Notes: generated from the sequence alone by a model not told the origin. A DNA stretch of 64,000 bases from Enterococcus sp. 4G2_DIV0659 (GCF_002140715.2 NZ_NGLE02000001.1:2508001-2572000), one strand, 5' to 3'. Shown: positions 43,774 to 53,452, counted from the stretch's first letter. Numbers and translations: made by a program.

Positions 43774-45146
43774 TGTATGTAAGCAATAACGACTGGTATT
43801 TTCCTTTGCCAGAAGTGATGACGTGTAAGTCTGATGTTGAAATTGACAATAAATTATTAGCGAAATATATCAACTTGCACAAGAAAGAAATAAGACGTTA
43901 TGAAATGTTAAATCAAATGTATAGAGGTCGGCATAGTATTGTTGATCAACCTAGAAAAGATGCATATAAGCCTGATAATCGCATTGTAGTAAATTTCGCC
44001 GAATATATCACAGAGACATTTAATGGCTATTTTATCGGTAAGCCTATTAGTGTTAGTCATGATTCGCCTGATTTGTCAGAGCGTGTGAATCAGATCCTAA
44101 AATTGAATGATCAAAACGACAATAACGCTGAACTATCTAAAAAGGTGAGTATTTTTGGTAGAGCATACGAATTCCTGTGGCAAGACGAAGAAGCACAAAC
44201 TCAGATTACGTACAATGATCCATTAGATATGTTTATGGTCTATGACAAATCCATCGCTCAAAGAAAGCTATTTGCAGTTCGTTATTATCTGAATGATGAT
44301 AATCGACTAGAAGGTGAAATCTATACTCGTGACAAAATCATTTATTTTGTTCAAGGTGACCGTGGATATGAATTAATCAATGAAGTACCACATTATTATC
44401 ATGATGTTCCAGTCATTGAATATATTTTCAATGAAGAAAGAAAAGGCATATTTGAAAATGTTGTTTCAATGATCAATGCTTTTAATAAAGGGATTTCGGA
44501 AAAAGCCAATGATGTAGATTATTTTGCAGATGCCTATCTAGCTATTTTGGGTGTTCAACTAAATAAAGAAGGCATGCAAAAAATCAGAGATAACCGTATT
44601 ATCAACTTCTTTGGAACTGATGATCCAGAACAGATAAAAAATATCGTGGTTGAGTTCCTACAAAAACCAGATGGCGATCAATCGCAAGAACATTTGTTAG
44701 ATCGATTAGAACGTTTGATTTATCAAATGGCTATGGTAACGAACCTAAATAGTGAAACATTCGGAAATGCTTCGGGTGTAGGCTTATCTTTTAAGCTTCA
44801 AGAAATGGAAAACTTAGCTTTAGCAGCTGAAAGAAAATTCACTTCCGGAATGAATCAGCGCTTTAAAATGATATTCCAATTGCCTACTAATATACCAGCA
44901 AGCCAAAAAGATGAGTGGATAAACTTAGAATACACTTTCCACAGAAACATACCTCGTGACACAGCAAGTGAAGTTGAAACAGCACAAGCTGCTGCAGGAT
45001 TATTGCCACTTGAAGATCGTATCGCTATGGTATCAAGTATTCGAGATCCTAAAGAAGTAGCCCGACAAATGAAAGAAGAATCAGGTGGTTCAGTAACTGA
45101 TAATTTCAGCCGTACGATTGGAGATAAAAATGATGACAAAAAATAA
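43773..45146 (+). CDS. Portal protein, SPP1 gp6-like
   Basis: The ATG at 43773 behind GGAGG overlaps the terminase stop. The 457 residues match SPP1 Gp6-like portals: NRIVVNFAEYITETFNGYFIG (in part VVNFAEYITETFNGYF, about 70-85) , YNDPLDMFMVYD (about 150) and the long-helix region ending LSFKLQEMENLALAAERKF. The dodecameric portal forms the DNA channel and connects capsid to tail. It is directly followed by a minor head protein of the SPP1 gp7 type. Confidence 0.9.
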   Translation: MYVSNNDWYFPLPEVMTCKSDVEIDNKLLAKYINLHKKEIRRYEMLNQMYRGRHSIVDQPRKDAYKPDNRIVVNFAEYITETFNGYFIGKPISVSHDSPDLSERVNQILKLNDQNDNNAELSKKVSIFGRAYEFLWQDEEAQTQITYNDPLDMFMVYDKSIAQRKLFAVRYYLNDDNRLEGEIYTRDKIIYFVQGDRGYELINEVPHYYHDVPVIEYIFNEERKGIFENVVSMINAFNKGISEKANDVDYFADAYLAILGVQLNKEGMQKIRDNRIINFFGTDDPEQIKNIVVEFLQKPDGDQSQEHLLDRLERLIYQMAMVTNLNSETFGNASGVGLSFKLQEMENLALAAERKFTSGMNQRFKMIFQLPTNIPASQKDEWINLEYTFHRNIPRDTASEVETAQAAAGLLPLEDRIAMVSSIRDPKEVARQMKEESGGSVTDNFSRTIGDKNDDKK

Positions 45147-45291
45147 AATAGAAACAGAACTAAGTATTAAGGAGCATGTAAATTTCATGTTGAACTTTGC
45201 AGAGGTATTTAATAAAAATAAAGACATGTTACAAGTTGCTGAATCTGTGAATATTCCATCACATCAATATTCTGTTGAAATCAAGGACTAA
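45133..45291 (+). CDS. Small protein between portal and minor head gene
   Basis: A 52-residue frame starts at ATG 45133, overlapping the last 14 bases of the portal gene, and ends at 45291, 4 bases before the next gene. It is helical and hydrophilic (MTKNKIETELSIKEHV). No binding site is clear because it lies within the portal frame, so expression depends on coupling. Unknown function. Confidence 0.5.
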   Translation: MTKNKIETELSIKEHVNFMLNFAEVFNKNKDMLQVAESVNIPSHQYSVEIKD

Positions 45292-45295
45292 TTAG

Positions 45296-46195
45296 ATGAC
45301 CTCGATTTATTGGAAAAAACGTCAAGATGCATTAATGGCTGGTTTGGATAAGAAAGATGGAAAGTTCAGTGGAAAATTAGCCAAAGAATATGATCGTATT
45401 CAAAGAGAATTAGAGAAAGAAATTGCCTATTATTATCAAAAATATGGAGCAGATGACATTCTAGAATATAGAACTATGATGGCGGAACTAAGTGATTCAG
45501 AACGTGATGAGATATTCAAAGATTTTGATAGTTTCGTTCAAAATCATCCAGAACATGCTAACTTATTGCCCATCAGACAAAATATTTATAAGTTGAATCG
45601 CCTAGAAGGGCTACAAATGTCAATTAGGATGAAAATGGCTGAATTAGGATTGATTGAACAGGATTTAATGACCGAATATCTAAAAATGTCATATAAATAT
45701 GGATATGAATCCACTATGAAGAACTTGAAGAATGCTTCGAGTTTTTTTAGTATCAATAATTCTTTACTTCAACAAGCTCTATCCGATAAATGGTTCAACG
45801 AAAAAAACTATTCAGATCGTATTTGGGACAATAAAGATACGTTGCGAAATTGGTTAATTAACGATTTCAAAGATGGAATCATTGCTGGTAAAAATTATGA
45901 TGCGATGATCAAGTCTTTAATGCAGCGTGTAGATACTGGTAAATTTTATGCAAAACGTTTAGTTTGGACAGAATCAGCTTTCTTCATGAACACAGCCAAT
46001 GCACATGCTTTTATGGAAGACGGTATTTTGAGATACCAATACACAGCTATCATTGATGATCGAACAAGCAAAACGTGTCGTAAACTCAACAAGCAATACT
46101 TTGAGTTCAAAGATTATAGACCTGGGCTTAATGCCCCGCCGATGCATAGTTTTTGTCGATCAACAATAGTTCCAATTGAGAATGAGGAGGGATAA
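45296..46195 (+). CDS. Minor head protein, SPP1 gp7 / Mu F-like
   Basis: The 299-residue protein has a helical N-terminus and the Mu F/SPP1 gp7 C-terminal domain with TAIIDDRTSKTCRKLNKQYF and the PPMHSFCRSTIVP end, including the conserved Cys and His residues. Gp7 proteins bind the portal inside the procapsid and influence DNA delivery. The gene follows the portal as in SPP1. Confidence 0.87.
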   Translation: MTSIYWKKRQDALMAGLDKKDGKFSGKLAKEYDRIQRELEKEIAYYYQKYGADDILEYRTMMAELSDSERDEIFKDFDSFVQNHPEHANLLPIRQNIYKLNRLEGLQMSIRMKMAELGLIEQDLMTEYLKMSYKYGYESTMKNLKNASSFFSINNSLLQQALSDKWFNEKNYSDRIWDNKDTLRNWLINDFKDGIIAGKNYDAMIKSLMQRVDTGKFYAKRLVWTESAFFMNTANAHAFMEDGILRYQYTAIIDDRTSKTCRKLNKQYFEFKDYRPGLNAPPMHSFCRSTIVPIENEEG

Positions 46196-46196
46196 G

Positions 46197-46466
46197 ATGA
46201 ATGAACGTTTATATAATTGTGAATCTTGTGGAGGAAAAACTCTATTAATTCAGAAAGTCGAAAACATTAATGTAGATATTCAACATAATTATTTTGAATG
46301 CGCAAATTGCAAAAGCAAAGCAACTATTTTCTATTCTGATTCAGAATTAAGAAAAATGATTATGAAACAGCAAAAAACAAACAACCAAGTCACTAAAAAT
46401 TCAATGCAGAAAATCATTGAAAAAAGAATGTCCGAATTGAGAGAACAATATGAGTCAGCAATTTGA
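46197..46466 (+). CDS. Small zinc-ribbon phage protein
   Basis: The ATG at 46197, one base after the minor head stop and behind GAGGAGG, gives 89 residues with CESCGGK (about 8) and CANCKSK (about 36), a zinc ribbon, and a charged helical C-terminus. It overlaps the next gene by 17 bases. Its role in the head block is unknown. Confidence 0.62.
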   Translation: MNERLYNCESCGGKTLLIQKVENINVDIQHNYFECANCKSKATIFYSDSELRKMIMKQQKTNNQVTKNSMQKIIEKRMSELREQYESAI

Positions 46467-46689
46467 ATCGCCTAAATATTACCAACTCATATATTGGAAA
46501 GGTTCGGACGAAGAAGAAGGTACATTCAAAGAAATCGAATGCCTTATAGACAGTCAAACGATAGATAAATTACTTGAAGTAGCACCGCCGAAATTTATCA
46601 AGATTATTGTCGATGATGGCGAACAAATGATTTTTCAAACTGAAAATATAAATACAATAAAACAAATTTTTAGTCCTAGAAATAGTTAG
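46450..46689 (+). CDS. Small phage protein, unknown
   Basis: The 79-residue acidic protein (MSQQFESPKYYQLIYWKG) starts inside the preceding gene. It contains a KFIKIIVDDGEQMIFQTENI segment of beta character. It precedes the scaffold gene by 100 bases. No family is recognised. Confidence 0.55.
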   Translation: MSQQFESPKYYQLIYWKGSDEEEGTFKEIECLIDSQTIDKLLEVAPPKFIKIIVDDGEQMIFQTENINTIKQIFSPRNS

Positions 46690-46788
46690 GGCTTTTTATT
46701 ATGTCCAAGCATTGACGACTCTAAAAGCAATGGAAAGTGCAAGCATTGATTCACGTAAAAAGCAATGGTATGAAAGGAGAAATAAATC

Positions 46789-47439
46789 ATGAAAAATTTA
46801 AATCTAATGTCTATGAAATTACAATTCTTTGCAGCTGATAGTGGTTCCGAGGGTGATCAACAAGGAACTGGTACAGAAGGTGATGGTGAGGAACAAAATG
46901 AAATAAACATTGAGGATTTAACCGACGAACAAATCGAAGCAATAAAGACAAAACTTGACCTTAAAACAAACGAAGAGATTGATTCAATTGTAAAAGGAAA
47001 AAAGGCCAAATGGCAAAAGGATCAAGAAGCAAAACAAAAAGAAGCTGATCGTCTAGCAACTATGAATGAAGATGAAAAAGCCGAACATGAAAAGCAAAAA
47101 TTACTCAATCGTATCGCTGAACTAGAAAAGAAAGATAATTTTACAGCTATGTCAAAAGAAGCGTCTAAAATGCTTTCTGAGGCGTCTATATCAGCGGATG
47201 ATGAAATACTCAACTTTGTTGTTAAAGACACGGCAGAAGACACTCAACAAGCGGTGAATTCATTTATTTCACTCATTGATAAAAAAGCAGAAGAAAAAAC
47301 AAAAGCCGCTTTATCTGGAACAGCCCCAAGAGTTAACTTAACACCAGGTAAACAAATGACTAAATCAGAAATCATGGCAATTAAAAATGATTCTGAACGT
47401 CAAAAGGCAATAAAAGAAAATATTCATTTATTTAGATAA
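46789..47439 (+). CDS. Scaffold protein (DUF4355) with Prp-type N-terminal extension
   Basis: The 216-residue acidic coiled-coil protein matches DUF4355 scaffolds that shape siphophage procapsids. Its first residues MKNLNLMSMKLQFFA followed by ADSG resemble the cleaved extension of ribosomal protein L27, with L6-A15 reading LMSMKLQFFA. In Staphylococcus phage 80-alpha the same type of N-terminus on the scaffold is removed by host Prp. The C-terminal part (KQMTKSEIMAIKNDSERQ) is the family signature. It precedes the capsid gene, as expected. Confidence 0.85.
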   Translation: MKNLNLMSMKLQFFAADSGSEGDQQGTGTEGDGEEQNEINIEDLTDEQIEAIKTKLDLKTNEEIDSIVKGKKAKWQKDQEAKQKEADRLATMNEDEKAEHEKQKLLNRIAELEKKDNFTAMSKEASKMLSEASISADDEILNFVVKDTAEDTQQAVNSFISLIDKKAEEKTKAALSGTAPRVNLTPGKQMTKSEIMAIKNDSERQKAIKENIHLFR

Positions 47440-47455
47440 TTAGGAGGAATTACAC

Positions 47456-48430
47456 ATGAAAAATATGTCAAAAACAAACAAAGATAAATTGATGAACATG
47501 AACTTGCAATATTTTGCGGAAAAAGATTTAACTACTATGGATGATCTGGGTGAAATTAAATCCATTGATTTTGTGAATAGATTTGAATCAGGAATAGAAG
47601 AATTACTTGCACTTTTAGGAGTCACAAGAAAAATTGAGTTAACTTCCGACTTGTTAATTCAAATGTATAAATGGGAAACAGATTTAAAGTCTGGTGCTGT
47701 AGGTGAAGGTGAAGATATTCCACTATCTAAAGCAACTCGAAAAAAAGGAAAATCTTTCCAAGTTGTTTTCAACAAATGGCGCCGAGCAGTTTCTGCAGAA
47801 TCAATTGCACGTCACGGGGCTTCTAGAGCTATTGATGAAGCAGATAACAAGTTATTACGCAAAATCCAAGGAGGTATTAAATCCAATTTCGTTACTTTCT
47901 TAGGAACTGCACCAACAAAAATTCAAGAAATAGGGTTACAAAAAGCTTTAGCAAAATCTTGGGGAACTTTGACTACTTTTGAAGACTTCGACGGTGCTGA
48001 TTTTGTTTCATTCGTAAACCCAATGGATGTAGCTGATTATCTTGGAGATACAAACGTATTGGCCAATGCATCAAATGTGTTTGGTATGACGTTACTTAAA
48101 AATTTTCTCGGGGCAACAAATGTAATTGTATTAAATGCGATCCCACAGGGTAAAATTTATTCTACAGCAGTTGATAACATCGTTTTAGCATATCTAAATA
48201 TGTTAACTTCTGATTTAGGTGGTATTTTCGCAGACTTCACCGACGAAACTGGTTATATTTCAGCTACTAGAGGTAAAACCTTGAAAAACGCTACTTTTGA
48301 ATCTCTATTTATGAATGCGACAGTATTATTCCCGGAAATTCCAGAAGGAGTGGTGGAAGCAACGATTGCCGAACCTTCAACAGAACCACCAGCAGGTGGA
48401 ACTAAAAAAGTAGAAGATCCTGAAAAATAA
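47456..48430 (+). CDS. Major capsid protein with Prp-type N-terminal extension
   Basis: The 324-residue protein is a HK97-fold-type capsid subunit of the 80-alpha/SPP1-like branch, directly after the scaffold gene. The start used is the first ATG after GAGGAATT. Its N-terminus contains LMNMNLQYFA followed by EKDL at residues 12-21, matching the L27 extension. Central segments (FVNPMDVADYLGDT, GMTLLKNFLGATNVI) are beta-rich, and the Pro/Ala/Glu-rich C-terminal tail (from about residue 300) looks flexible and exposed. Assembly would require proteolytic removal of the first 21 residues. Confidence 0.85.
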   Translation: MKNMSKTNKDKLMNMNLQYFAEKDLTTMDDLGEIKSIDFVNRFESGIEELLALLGVTRKIELTSDLLIQMYKWETDLKSGAVGEGEDIPLSKATRKKGKSFQVVFNKWRRAVSAESIARHGASRAIDEADNKLLRKIQGGIKSNFVTFLGTAPTKIQEIGLQKALAKSWGTLTTFEDFDGADFVSFVNPMDVADYLGDTNVLANASNVFGMTLLKNFLGATNVIVLNAIPQGKIYSTAVDNIVLAYLNMLTSDLGGIFADFTDETGYISATRGKTLKNATFESLFMNATVLFPEIPEGVVEATIAEPSTEPPAGGTKKVEDPEK

Positions 48431-48444
48431 GGAGTTGATTCCTT

Positions 48445-48798
48445 ATGACTGATAAAAAAGAAAATAAAGAAATTATCAGAGAGCGTGTTCTTGTCCGTGA
48501 GTCCGAACTTACGGGCAAGGATTCTTTAGTGGATGAATATATCACGACAGCAGTTGATCGTATTGTTTTATACGCAGGGTTGGAATCATTTCCTGAAGCG
48601 TTAAACTCTATAGCAGTTGACGTGGTTCTTGCCATGTACCGCAGAAAATACCATGAGGGCATCTCAAGTGAGAATGTGGATGTTATGAGCGTTACTTTTG
48701 TTAATGGGCTTTTATCTGAATATGATCGAGAGTTTTCTAATTACAAAAATAATTTGAATGATGATCAAGGGAACGCTGGGAAGCTGGTGTTCATGTGA
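48445..48798 (+). CDS. Head-tail connector (gp6-like)
   Basis: The 117-residue helical protein (VDEYITTAVDRIVLYAG, LNSIAVDVVLAMYRRKYHEG) is of the HK97 gp6/SPP1 gp15 adaptor type that docks to the portal after packaging. It follows the capsid gene after 14 bases with an AAGGAG binding site. It overlaps the next gene by 4 bases. Confidence 0.75.
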   Translation: MTDKKENKEIIRERVLVRESELTGKDSLVDEYITTAVDRIVLYAGLESFPEALNSIAVDVVLAMYRRKYHEGISSENVDVMSVTFVNGLLSEYDREFSNYKNNLNDDQGNAGKLVFM

Positions 48799-49106
48799 GG
48801 CTATTTGAAATTATCTTAAAAAAGAAACAGAAAACAGGCGTGGATAAACTTGGCAATCCAATGTATGAGCTTACTACTTTCAAAACAGGAGAAGGTAGAA
48901 AAAGCATTTGGACTGTTCAAGAGATTGCTTTAGATAGTCGTATTATTTCAAAGAAGATGCAAAAGGTTGTAACTACTTTGGATAGGAAATACCTTTTGCA
49001 AGCTTCACATTTGGTTCTAAAAGACGAAACATTTTCAATCGAAGATATCAAAGGTGAAGATGATGATCGCTGGCGTGTCCTATCTGTTATATCCTATGGG
49101 AAGTGA
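48795..49106 (+). CDS. Head closure protein
   Basis: A GTG overlapping the preceding stop (ATGTGA) starts a 103-residue beta-rich protein (MRLFEIILKKKQKTGVDKLG) resembling SPP1 gp16-type stoppers that close the DNA channel. Assignment is by size, position and predicted strands. Confidence 0.62.
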   Translation: MRLFEIILKKKQKTGVDKLGNPMYELTTFKTGEGRKSIWTVQEIALDSRIISKKMQKVVTTLDRKYLLQASHLVLKDETFSIEDIKGEDDDRWRVLSVISYGK

Positions 49107-49110
49107 TTGA

Positions 49111-49452
49111 ATGGTCTGGGGAATGCATATGGAGGGGACGGCTGCATTAGAGCAGGAACTCCAGAAAAAATCTGAACTAGATTTGACTAATGTTCAAAAA
49201 AAACAGATGCGTGACATATACACCAGAGGACAACAGCCAGGAGGAACACCGGTAGATACTAGCGAACTTAGAATATCTATGTCATACACTGGTGAAGAAG
49301 TTGGTTATATAAAGGATTATGGACCACATGTTGAGTTTGGCCATCGATTAAGAAATGGACTATTTCTTCCGGGTCAATTTTTCTTCAAAAGTAACGTAGA
49401 TACTCAAAAAGAAATCTATAAACAAGATTTAAAAAATAAATTAAAGGAGTGA
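49111..49452 (+). CDS. HK97 gp10-type tail completion protein
   Basis: The 113-residue protein has the HK97-gp10-like pattern: helical N-terminus, then TPVDTSELRISMSYTGEEVGYIKDYGPHVEFG (central YIKDYGPHVEFGHRLRNG) and the LPGQFFFKSN end. Such proteins complete the tail end for head joining. Five bases separate it from the preceding stop. Confidence 0.8.
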   Translation: MVWGMHMEGTAALEQELQKKSELDLTNVQKKQMRDIYTRGQQPGGTPVDTSELRISMSYTGEEVGYIKDYGPHVEFGHRLRNGLFLPGQFFFKSNVDTQKEIYKQDLKNKLKE

Positions 49453-49456
49453 TCTA

Positions 49457-49870
49457 ATGATTGAACAATTAGCTTTATCTGATTTATTGTCAGGTGTTTT
49501 GAATGTACTGAGACAATCGATTAAAGATATACCAATCTTAGATTATGTCCCTAAAGATCAAGATATTCCATTCGTAAATGTGGAAGTTGTAGGAGTCGAG
49601 CCAGTTCCGTCAAAAACAATGTGGAAAGATAAATACATTATCTATATTCATGGTTGGGCTGATGGTTCCGAAAGTTCTGTTCCTATTTTTGATATTGCCG
49701 ATAAAATTCGGGAAGCTATGACAGTAGCTGTAAAATTGCCAGAAGGCTATAACTTGCTACTGCAGAAACCCGAAGGAGTACAGCGTATTCTACAAGACGA
49801 GGCAGATGTTAGGCATGTAGTTGTAGGTTATGCGTTAACTGTAACGTATGGCTTCAAAATAAAAATATAG
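49457..49870 (+). CDS. Tail completion protein (DUF5072/gpU-like)
   Basis: The 137-residue protein sits just before the tail tube gene, the fixed position of the tail terminator. It shows an N-terminal helix (LSGVLNVLRQSIKDI), PFVNVEVVGVEPVPSKTMWK and HVVVGYALTVTYGFKI near the end, resembling DUF5072/Tc1 family proteins. It caps the tube and is required for joining to the head. Confidence 0.7.
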   Translation: MIEQLALSDLLSGVLNVLRQSIKDIPILDYVPKDQDIPFVNVEVVGVEPVPSKTMWKDKYIIYIHGWADGSESSVPIFDIADKIREAMTVAVKLPEGYNLLLQKPEGVQRILQDEADVRHVVVGYALTVTYGFKIKI

Positions 49871-49881
49871 GGGGAAATAAT

Positions 49882-50421
49882 ATGCCAGAAGTAACAGGCT
49901 TTGAAAATGAATTATATTGTGATATGTCTTCAGCAGCAACTAAAGCAGTGGCAGGTAAGAATATTTTACTTGCCATTTTTAACTCTACAGGAGATAAATT
50001 GCTTGCTGTTGCAGGTCAACAAGGATTGACTATCAACCGCTCAAAAGATGCTATTGAAATCACTTCAAAAGACACCAAAGGCGGTTGGAAGTCAAAAATC
50101 GGTGGGATGAAAGAATGGTCCATTGATAACGATGGTTTATATGTCCGTTCAGATGAATCACATACAGAGTTAAGTAAATATTTTGAAGGTGATGATCCTG
50201 TTTGTATCAAAGTATTGGATATGCAAGCAAAAAAAGGAATGTTCGGTGGTTTATGTATCGTTACTGATTATTCTTTTGAGGCACCTTTTGACGATGCCAT
50301 GACTTACTCTATCAAACTAGATGGTATGGGCGCGTTAGTTGATTTAGCTGATAAAGATGCCAACCAACTACCAGGGGAAACTGTTCCGCCTGTTGAAAAC
50401 AAATCAGGAGGTAAAAATTAA
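49882..50421 (+). CDS. Major tail (tube) protein, phi13/TP901-1 type
   Basis: The 179-residue protein shows the typical tube start (PEVTGFENELYCDM) and the ITSKDTKGGWKSKIGGMKEW segment of phi13-type tail tube proteins, and a Pro/Gly-rich end (LPGETVPPVENKSGGKN). It stacks as rings around the tape measure. It differs from the tube of the upstream stand-alone locus, so the two tails come from different phages. The stop overlaps the next ATG. Confidence 0.82.
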   Translation: MPEVTGFENELYCDMSSAATKAVAGKNILLAIFNSTGDKLLAVAGQQGLTINRSKDAIEITSKDTKGGWKSKIGGMKEWSIDNDGLYVRSDESHTELSKYFEGDDPVCIKVLDMQAKKGMFGGLCIVTDYSFEAPFDDAMTYSIKLDGMGALVDLADKDANQLPGETVPPVENKSGGKN

Positions 50422-50750
50422 TGAGTGAAACAGAATTACAAGAAGGTCAATTTGAAGTTGACGGTACGATTTATGAGTTACGATTTAACTTTCAAAAAAT
50501 CAAAACTATTGAGTTATCTAGCGGAAAAGCCGTGAGTGCGGAACTTGTCAAAAATGATGGTGTTCTTTCGCTTCAGTTGATGGAGTTATTATTTAGCTTT
50601 GGTCTAGTTGAGTCTAAAGGGCTGAAAGTAGTTCCACAAAAGAAAGCTAGAGAAATGTTTGAATCTTTCATTGAAGCTAATGGCGGAATGACAGTTAATA
50701 ATTTAATCGTTGAAAAGTTCCAGGAGGACTGCGGTTTTTTACTCCGATAG
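50421..50750 (+). CDS. Tail assembly chaperone (gpG-like)
   Basis: This 109-residue protein lies between tube and tape measure. Its end contains the heptamer T TTT TTA at 50735-50741 in phase for -1 slippage, 7 bases before the stop. The frame reached is open to 51184. Confidence 0.8.
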   Translation: MSETELQEGQFEVDGTIYELRFNFQKIKTIELSSGKAVSAELVKNDGVLSLQLMELLFSFGLVESKGLKVVPQKKAREMFESFIEANGGMTVNNLIVEKFQEDCGFLLR

Positions 50751-51184
50751 AGCTCGTACAATACGAGTACTGGGACACTAGTCCAACGAATACACCAGAA
50801 GAAAGAAAAAGAATAGAATTAGCTAAGCCTTATCAAAATGAAATTGATTTGGCTTTTTTTGTTGTTAATTTTGGTTATTCAAAAGCGGATTACATGGCAC
50901 TAACAGAAGTTGAAAAAGCCTTTATTCGCAAAGAATTTGAACGCAAGACAATAACTGATGCCACTTATTTAAGGGATTCAGTCCTTAACGCTGTTTCAAA
51001 TGCGATGCGTAAAAAAGGTTCTAAGTTTCAAGAATTATTTAAGAAAAAACAGGCTAAAGCTGATGTTGAATTTAATGAGCAAGCAATTGATGTTGTCATA
51101 GAAGTTGAAGATCGAGATGGGAAATCTTGGGTTGATAAAATTTACCACGCTAACGGACTTAGAACACCGAAAGGAGGAAACTAG
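50421..51184 (+). CDS. Frameshifted tail assembly chaperone (gpGT-like)
   Basis: Slippage on T TTT TTA (50735-50741) joins 107 residues of gpG to 147 residues of the -1 frame, a 254-residue fusion that continues TPIELVQYEYWDTSPTN. The second frame has no good start before 50849 and no binding site, consistent with frameshift-only expression. GpGT recruits the tube subunit to the chaperone-coated tape measure. Confidence 0.82.
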
Positions 51185-53452
51185 ATGGCTGATTATACGT
51201 TAAGTGCAAAAATCACCGGGGATTCTTCTGGTTTCAAAGGTGCGATATCCGAGGCTAAAAGTTCTATTGAAAGTCTGCAAAGCAAAATAGCTGATGCAGG
51301 TTCAAAAATGCAATCAATCGGTAAAAGTATTAGCGGTGTTGGAAGCACACTAACAAGTAAGATTACTAAGCCAGCTATGGTCGCGACTAGCGCTTTAGCT
51401 GGCATTACATTAGTAAAAGGGTTTGATCGATTGACTGGTATTGATGATGCCAGAGCGAAACTTATGGGGCTTGGTCATGATGCTGGAACAGTGGATAAAA
51501 TCATGGAATCCGCCACAGCATCCGTAAAAGGTACAGCCTTTGGGATGGCAGAAGCGGCAACGACAGCAGCAGGAGCAACAGCAGCAGGAGTCAAACAAGG
51601 TGAAGAATTAACTCGTTACTTGTCGCTAACTGCGGATGCTGCGGCTATCGCCGGAACTTCTATGTCTGAAATGGGTTCAATCGTTAATAAAGTTACAACG
51701 AGTGGACGAGCGATGACTGAGAACTTGGAACAGCTGTCCGATAGAGGTTTGCCAATTTACCAATGGTTAGGTGAAGCAGCAGGAGTGGCCGCTTCCGATA
51801 TTAAAGATATGGCTTCTTCTGGTGAAATATCATCTGAAATGTTTATGAATGCTATTGAAAAGAATATCGGTGGTGCCGCTCAAATCATGGGGCAAAATTC
51901 ATTCAAATCAACGATAGCCAATATCGGTGCTTCTATTGGTCGTATTGGCGCTAACTTCTTAGATGCTGGTGGTAAAGGTGGAGGCTTCTTCTCTACACTA
52001 AAACCTATGCTTGCAGATTTCAACACAAAGCTTGGGTCTGTCGAGGCTATAGCAGGAGATTTAGGGGTCAAATTTGGTGAATCTTTTCAAAAGGTAATTA
52101 CTACCGTAAAGGATTTGAAAGCAAAATTTGATAGTTTATCACCAACTATGCAAAATTTAATTTTAAAGAGCGCAGGAATGGGAGCAGCTTTTGCTATTGG
52201 GATTGGTCCGGCCTTGAAAATTATAGGTCCACTTGTTACAGGATTTGGAAGTTTAATAAAAGTTATAGGTTTATTAGCTAGTCCCGTTGGTTTGATCACA
52301 GCCGCTATCATTGCTTTAGTAGCTGGATTCGCATATTTGATGGCCACGAATGAAGAGTTTAGAACAAAGATGCTCGAACTATGGGAACAGATAAAAACTA
52401 GCATGGCGGAAGTTTGGCCATCAATTCAAGAGATTATTACTACGGTTTTTCAAGTAGTCGCCGATATGTGGAATACAGTGTTAAAGCCTGTTTTTGATAT
52501 GATGCTTGATTTGATAGTTAATACAGTAATACCATTCATAGTTGATGCGTTTCAAAATGTTTTTCTTCCAGCAATACAAACATCTTGGGATATGGTCAAG
52601 ACTATGTGGGAATCGGTATTAAAACCAGTTTGGCAAGCTATCCTTCCAGTAGTGCAGTGGCTAGTCGACGGTGTGAAGGTTGCTTTACCAATTATCAGCG
52701 ATGTTTTTTCAACGATCGTTGGAGCGATAAAACAAGTGTGGGAGAGTTTATTAAAACCAGTTTTTGCTGCTATAAAATTTATGATTGAAACAGTTCTAGT
52801 TCCAGCATTTACCGTCCATTTTAACACAATCAAGGAAGTGGTTAATGTGGCGTTTTCTGCCATTGGTGATCTATGGAATGGATCTTTAAAACCGATTTTT
52901 ACAGGAATAATTGATTTCATCGTCGGAGTATTTACAGGTAATTGGAGTAAAGCTTGGGAAGGATTAGTCAGCATAGCTGGAGGTATTTTTAATGGATTGG
53001 TAACGGTTGTGAAGACGCCAATAAATTTAGTTATCGGTATCATTAATGGGTTTATCGGTGGCTTAAATAATTTGAAAGTTCCGGATTGGGTTCCTGGTAT
53101 TGGAGGTCAGGGTGTAAATATCGGAGAGATTCCATATTTACAATCTGGTACAACCTCATTTAAAGGAGGATTCGCTCGCATGAACGAGGGAGGACGTGGA
53201 GAGTTGGCAATGTTGCCATCTGGAACACAAGTAATTCCTCATGATGTCAGCATGAAGTATGCGAAAGAATCGGCTAAACGAAACTCTGTAACGAATAATA
53301 GAATTGATTCGGGTTCAGTCATTTATGACTACAGAGGAATGAATGAAGGGGCAACTTTCATCGTTCGAGAAGAAGCTGATATCGACAAAATAGCAGTAGC
53401 CTTACAAACTCGACAAGATAAAGCACAAGCAAGAAAGGGGTTTAGAAGATAA
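51185..53452 (+). CDS. Tape measure protein
   Basis: The 755-residue protein starts 1 base after the gpGT frame behind AAAGGAGG. The N-terminus (SAKITGDSSGFKGAISEA, followed by an Ala/Gly/Ser coiled region to about 250) and the hydrophobic helices (about 310-620) are typical of tape measures with the TP901 core domain (GASIGRIGANFLDAGGKGGG). The C-terminus has GGFARMNEGGRGELAMLPSG. Tail length by residue count would be near 115 nm. It is not a close relative of the tape measure at 15666. Confidence 0.9.
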   Translation: MADYTLSAKITGDSSGFKGAISEAKSSIESLQSKIADAGSKMQSIGKSISGVGSTLTSKITKPAMVATSALAGITLVKGFDRLTGIDDARAKLMGLGHDAGTVDKIMESATASVKGTAFGMAEAATTAAGATAAGVKQGEELTRYLSLTADAAAIAGTSMSEMGSIVNKVTTSGRAMTENLEQLSDRGLPIYQWLGEAAGVAASDIKDMASSGEISSEMFMNAIEKNIGGAAQIMGQNSFKSTIANIGASIGRIGANFLDAGGKGGGFFSTLKPMLADFNTKLGSVEAIAGDLGVKFGESFQKVITTVKDLKAKFDSLSPTMQNLILKSAGMGAAFAIGIGPALKIIGPLVTGFGSLIKVIGLLASPVGLITAAIIALVAGFAYLMATNEEFRTKMLELWEQIKTSMAEVWPSIQEIITTVFQVVADMWNTVLKPVFDMMLDLIVNTVIPFIVDAFQNVFLPAIQTSWDMVKTMWESVLKPVWQAILPVVQWLVDGVKVALPIISDVFSTIVGAIKQVWESLLKPVFAAIKFMIETVLVPAFTVHFNTIKEVVNVAFSAIGDLWNGSLKPIFTGIIDFIVGVFTGNWSKAWEGLVSIAGGIFNGLVTVVKTPINLVIGIINGFIGGLNNLKVPDWVPGIGGQGVNIGEIPYLQSGTTSFKGGFARMNEGGRGELAMLPSGTQVIPHDVSMKYAKESAKRNSVTNNRIDSGSVIYDYRGMNEGATFIVREEADIDKIAVALQTRQDKAQARKGFRR

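Noticed and set aside
50849..51184. Independent gene starting near 50849
   Set aside because: Same reasoning: the frame is open back to the heptamer at 50735 and no binding site precedes the codon.
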